Of a stretch of DNA of 18,988 nucleotides, positions 16,686-18,988 are shown piece after piece (position 1 is the stretch's first letter; every line of letters starts with the position of its first letter). The translations under genes were made by a program, and so were the position numbers. Under the pieces are notes generated by a model. The model worked only from the letters and a program-made list of their open reading frames with translations, searched no databases and was not told the origin of the DNA. The DNA comes from GCA-2746235 sp049609225 (GTDB lineage Bacteria; Planctomycetota; UBA1135): positions 1 to 18,988 of the forward strand of contig JBMYYH010000055.1 of the NCBI GenBank assembly GCA_049609225.1, written 5' to 3'.

Positions 16686-17823
16686 TGTCCATCTTCAACG
16701 CATTTGAGCCTGCAATCACGGTTCCCGGCGAGAATGGAGGCCCGCTGAACTCGAAGGCCTGCACATAAACCGTTGGCGGTAAGCCAGGAAGCGGCGGCGT
16801 GGTGTAGGTGGCGTTCGGGCTTGCGGACATGATCACCAGCCCAGGAGGAGTAAGCATCGTGGATGCATCCAGTAACAGGGTTACGTTGGTTCCGATGACT
16901 GGTGGAGTGGGCGCGAGACCGGAGGCAAAGACCAGTCCGAAGGTTCCGGAAGCGGCGTTGTCGAGGCTGAAGGTGACTTGGTTGCCTGCGCGGAACTCCG
17001 CGTCGGACTTCAGTTGGAGAGTGTCTCCGGCCAAGGGCGTGTCCGGATTGACAACTTTCGTATCCACGATGCCATCGCCGAAGATCTTCAGGTTGAAGGA
17101 GCCCTGCGCACGAGCACCACCAAGGACAGCGTGTTGCACGAATCCGCTGGTATCAAAGACCTCAAAGTAGTTCTGAGATCCATAGCCAGGAACGGCTGGC
17201 CCACCGCCAGCTGCAACAAGGGAGTCCAGGATCGGTCCGTTGTCAGAATTCAGATACTGAAAGCCGACTCCGACGAAATCAGTGAAACCACCAGGAACCG
17301 TTTCCTGCGGTACCGTACATTCGAACCCACCCTCCAAGTCAATCGTGACGGACCAACAAGCCGGTAACCCAAGGAATGTTCCTGGGAGTCCGGTCAAGCC
17401 GTAGGTGCACTGCGCCAATGGCCATCCGGTGGGTCCTGCCCCAGAGATCGTGTCGTTGTAGAAACGAACCTCCATAGCAAGGGTTGGGTTCGTTTCGGAG
17501 CAATAGTCAAAAGCGAAGCCATTGATCTGCTCTAAGCCATCGAGATCATCTGCGGAGAAGGCGCATTCATCGATCCACTCTTCGCCAACTGGTTGGACCA
17601 GGTAGTAATAGCTAAGGCCATCCGTGTTGTCGAAGGTCGTCTCTGGCCCGGAACGAAAGTTCGTTTGCGGGAGATCGTGAACCCCTTCCTCCAAGGAATA
17701 GACAATCGGCGTGGGCGTGGTAACTGGCCCAAGCTTAGGATGGGTCGGTGTCTGTGTCTGGCCAAAGGCCGCTGCAGGAAGGGAAAGCGCAGCCAATGCT
17801 GCGACGAAAGACGATCGTCTCAT
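16681..17823 (-). CDS. Secreted protein of unknown function, tandem paralogue A
   Basis: A 380-residue exported protein. ATG 17823 begins a textbook signal peptide (MRRSSF, VAALAALSLPAAA, cleavage near AFG-Q). A TTG seven codons earlier (17844) is less likely. It is homologous to the next gene: FRSGPETTFDNT, EEWIDECAF, LDGLEQING, DYCS, VTIDLEGGFECTVPQETVPG, GGFTDFVGVGFQYL, SFNLKIFGDGIVDT and PPTVYVQAFEFSG. The pair therefore arose by tandem duplication followed by strong divergence outside these blocks. No enzymatic motif is seen. A mostly beta structure with disulfides is likely. The start region has neither a Shine-Dalgarno site nor a good adjacent -10; TAAACT about 70 bases upstream (around 17890-17895) is possible. 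Confidence 0.82.
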   Translation of the reverse strand: MRRSSFVAALAALSLPAAAFGQTQTPTHPKLGPVTTPTPIVYSLEEGVHDLPQTNFRSGPETTFDNTDGLSYYYLVQPVGEEWIDECAFSADDLDGLEQINGFAFDYCSETNPTLAMEVRFYNDTISGAGPTGWPLAQCTYGLTGLPGTFLGLPACWSVTIDLEGGFECTVPQETVPGGFTDFVGVGFQYLNSDNGPILDSLVAAGGGPAVPGYGSQNYFEVFDTSGFVQHAVLGGARAQGSFNLKIFGDGIVDTKVVNPDTPLAGDTLQLKSDAEFRAGNQVTFSLDNAASGTFGLVFASGLAPTPPVIGTNVTLLLDASTMLTPPGLVIMSASPNATYTTPPLPGLPPTVYVQAFEFSGPPFSPGTVIAGSNALKMDN

Positions 17824-17862
17824 AAGAAACTCGATTAGGGTCAACCGGAAAGGGGCAGGCGG

Positions 17863-17938
17863 CTGGCATGCCAGTCCGCTTGGATACTTAGTTTAGAGGA
17901 GGCATGGGAATCCGGTAACACGAACTCCCCAGGATTCC
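17863..17938. promoter_or_regulatory. Two inverted repeats in the divergent intergenic region
   Basis: CTGGCATGCCAG (17863-17874) is a perfect 12-base palindrome, extendable by GCGG on the left and CCGC on the right with one bulged T. GGAATCC (17907-17913) and GGATTCC (17932-17938) form a second inverted repeat with an 18-base gap, ending 3 bases before the TATCAT box of the 55-residue gene. Either could be an operator for the divergent genes at 17823 and 17954. Nothing else was found in this 130-base gap. Confidence 0.35.
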
Positions 17939-17941
17939 GGT

Positions 17942-17947
17942 TATCAT
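17942..17947 (+). promoter_or_regulatory. -10 box six bases before a start codon
   Basis: TATCAT matches the -10 consensus at five of six positions and is separated by only 6 bases from ATG 17954. Transcription would begin at or beside the ATG, and no Shine-Dalgarno site is present. It would drive the small membrane protein and probably the selenoprotein and the gene after it. Confidence 0.45.
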
Positions 17948-17953
17948 CTGCCT

Positions 17954-18121
17954 ATGGGTCGATCCTCCTCCGAAGGGAAAACTGCAGTACGCGCCGGTAT
18001 CGGTTTTGGATCCGCTTTGGCCATCACCATCTCCTGGAGCATGAACAAATCCATCTTGTGGGCAATCCTCCATGGTCTGTTCAGTTGGCTGTACGTCCTT
18101 TACTACGCGATCAAATACTAG
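17954..18121 (+). CDS. Small (55-residue) membrane protein
   Basis: The frame ATG 17954 to TAG 18119-18121 encodes 55 residues: a polar basic N-terminus (MGRSSSEGKTAVRAG), a first hydrophobic stretch IGFGSALAITISWSM (16-30), then NKSILWAILHGLFSWLYVLY (31-50) and a short tail YAIKY. The GFGSALA, SWSxNKSI and WAILHGxxxWLYVxYY pattern resembles a small conserved protein found in diverse bacteria, known to me only as hypothetical, with two helices that probably hairpin in the inner membrane. Coding is supported by the conserved-looking pattern and the -10 box 6 bases before the ATG. Its stop is 5 bases before the selenoprotein start, so co-transcription and possible coupling are likely. Confidence 0.75.
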   Translation: MGRSSSEGKTAVRAGIGFGSALAITISWSMNKSILWAILHGLFSWLYVLYYAIKY

Positions 18122-18126
18122 CAAGC

Positions 18127-18348
18127 ATGGAAATCAGCATCACCTACTGCCAGATGTGAAACTATCTTCCAGAGGCGACCAGTTTGGCCGCCGAGTTGAA
18201 GAAGGAGTTTCAGGTAGACGCCGCACTCATCGCCGGTGGTGGCGGCATCTTCGATGTCGAGGTCGATGGCACGCGCATCTTCTGCAAGCGCGAGGAAGGG
18301 GACCGCTTCCCCAAGCCAGGTGAGATTCCTGCCCGTATGCGAAACTGA
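18127..18348 (+). CDS. SelW-like (Rdx family) selenoprotein with in-frame UGA
   Basis: A 73-codon frame whose codon 11 is TGA (18157-18159). Reading it as selenocysteine gives MEISITYCQMUNYLPEA, so C8-Q-M-U11 matches the CxxU redox motif of the SelW/SelT/SelH (Rdx) thioredoxin-like family right after the first beta strand. The rest fits the family: LAAELKKEFQVDAALIAG (20-37), GGGIFDVEVDGTRIF (38-52) and GDRFPKPGEI (58-67). It is a small cytoplasmic oxidoreductase; the natural partner is unknown for bacterial members. Usual length is about 70-95 residues, so it is complete. A SECIS-like hairpin follows the UGA. The gene needs SelA, SelB, SelC and SelD, which are not in this window. It begins 5 bases after the 55-residue gene and ends 19 bases before the next. 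A Cys-to-stop pseudogene is the alternative, but the frame is intact on both sides. Confidence 0.87.
18166..18201 (+). promoter_or_regulatory. Bacterial SECIS-like hairpin after the UGA codon
   Basis: GGCGACC (18174-18180) pairs with GGCCGCC (18186-18192) apart from one A-C mismatch, leaving the 5-base apical loop AGUUU (18181-18185). A lower stem CUUC (18166-18169) with GAAG (18198-18201) can close it across an internal loop. The apical loop starts 22 bases after the UGA. Bacterial SECIS elements lie in the coding region just after UGA, with a small apical loop containing an early G, and are bound by SelB. Spacing and loop fit, but by-eye folding cannot exclude chance. Confidence 0.6.
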
Positions 18349-18367
18349 ATCGATTCAAATCGAAGCA

Positions 18368-18988
18368 ATGCGTTATTTCATCAAGATCGCAGTGGCCATC
18401 CTTGCCCTGGCAATCCTCGGCTATCTGGCCTTTCAAACCCTATTCATTCCTACTGGCCCAGGGCCAGAACTTCAGTTCCTTTGGCGCGAAGGCGAGACAG
18501 CGGTTGCCGATCTCCAAGTTCGTGTGTGGCAAGGCGATGGCGAGACTTATGTGACTCGCACCACGTCTTCTGGAGGCATCTCCATCCCAGAGGGTGGTCC
18601 CCGCGCGATGGTTCTTGTCGGCAACGAGGGTAAGGTCGCGACTCAGTTGTTCGCCATCAATGCCGAAAGCCTAGGCCCTCAGGTCCTCAAAGTGGATCCG
18701 GCCGAAACGGTGAAGGTCCGCATCACTACCGACGAAGATGAGCCTCTTGCAGGGGAGATGCTTTTCTTGCGGCACTGTGGTGCTTGGGGAGCGAGTGCAG
18801 ATAAGCCGAGCCTTTCTGTAAGTCCCGAATTGAATGAGACCTATTGGTTCGAGAGTTTTAAGGAGCATTATTCCTCCTACACCAATGACATTCCTGCGAA
18901 ATGGACTCCACCCTATATCGTTTTGGCAATGGATCGACTTTCTGCGGGGCAGCGTCGGTCCATTGTTTACGACATGACTGCCACGGTT
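18368..18988 (+). CDS. N-terminally anchored protein of unknown function (3' end beyond window)
   Basis: The frame from ATG 18368 stays open for 207 codons to the window edge. It has a basic N-terminus (MRYFIKI), one hydrophobic segment AVAILALAILGYLAFQTLF (about 8-26) and then a soluble, probably periplasmic part. Residues of about 37-90 (LQFLWREGETAVADLQVRVW, then TRTTSSGGISIPEGGPRAMVLV) look like a carboxypeptidase-regulatory or Ig-like beta sandwich, in which GGISIPEG is the usual ornament-to-value turn. The assignment is tentative. No catalytic motif appears. It lies 19 bases after the selenoprotein stop and is likely in the same transcript. No clear Shine-Dalgarno site is present. The spacer holds a short dyad TCGATT-CA-AATCGA (18350-18363). 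Confidence 0.72.
   Translation, partial: MRYFIKIAVAILALAILGYLAFQTLFIPTGPGPELQFLWREGETAVADLQVRVWQGDGETYVTRTTSSGGISIPEGGPRAMVLVGNEGKVATQLFAINAESLGPQVLKVDPAETVKVRITTDEDEPLAGEMLFLRHCGAWGASADKPSLSVSPELNETYWFESFKEHYSSYTNDIPAKWTPPYIVLAMDRLSAGQRRSIVYDMTATV

Noticed and set aside
17893..17918. Possible start at the ATG after AGGAGGC near 17904
   Set aside because: The frame is only four codons long (ATG GGA ATC CGG TAA) and the Shine-Dalgarno-like run is one base from the ATG, too close to function.
18157..18159. TGA as a nonsense mutation making the Rdx gene a pseudogene
   Set aside because: It lies exactly at the CxxU position, no other lesion exists in the frame, and a SECIS-like hairpin follows. 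The presence of sel genes elsewhere in the genome remains the decisive test.

Overview
The window is GC-rich, densely coding bacterial DNA, most likely from a Planctomycetota-type bacterium. I infer this from the secreted seven-repeat propeller proteins (FG-GAP/VCBS, CRTAC1-like and Reg_prop), one with a Cys-rich C-terminal domain of a kind I associate with that phylum, from the many Sec-exported proteins of unknown role, and from several genes with a -10 box but no Shine-Dalgarno site directly before the ATG. No transposase, integrase, CRISPR array or rRNA was seen.

Layout. 1-1441 (minus): a HAD-family hydrolase translationally overlapping a MoxR AAA+ ATPase that runs off the left edge. 1485-4311 (plus): an exported TPR protein, an MscS-type mechanosensitive channel and an NTF2-like protein whose GTG start overlaps the channel stop. 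4308-6283 (minus): a two-gene pair (TIGR03546-like membrane protein, then TIGR03545/AsmA-like protein) joined by an ATGA overlap. 6360-10372 (plus): two FG-GAP proteins, one membrane-anchored with TPR and ASPIC/UnbV regions, one secreted. 10412-13866 (minus): two M14 carboxypeptidase paralogues joined by an ATGA overlap; the first has lost every zinc ligand and the second looks active. 13960-14036: tRNA-Ile(CAU), followed by a roughly 360-base gene-free stretch in which the tRNA 3' end is repeated twice more at 121-122 base intervals. 14394-15503 (plus): a secreted seven-blade Reg_prop propeller. 15528-17823 (minus): two tandem paralogous secreted proteins. 17954-18988 (plus): a 55-residue membrane protein, a SelW-like selenoprotein read through an in-frame UGA, and the start of a membrane-anchored protein of unknown function.

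The most exciting item is the 73-codon SelW/Rdx-family gene at 18127-18348. Its codon 11 is TGA, placed exactly where the family has the redox Cys or Sec (C8-x-x-U11), and a bacterial-SECIS-like hairpin follows at the expected distance. Standard gene calling splits or drops it. The second is the tRNA-tail repeat array, whose design recalls the repeats behind E. coli tyrT. The third is the peptidase/pseudopeptidase pair. Several genes also share a TANNNT box 6-8 bases before the ATG, which suggests leaderless mRNAs.
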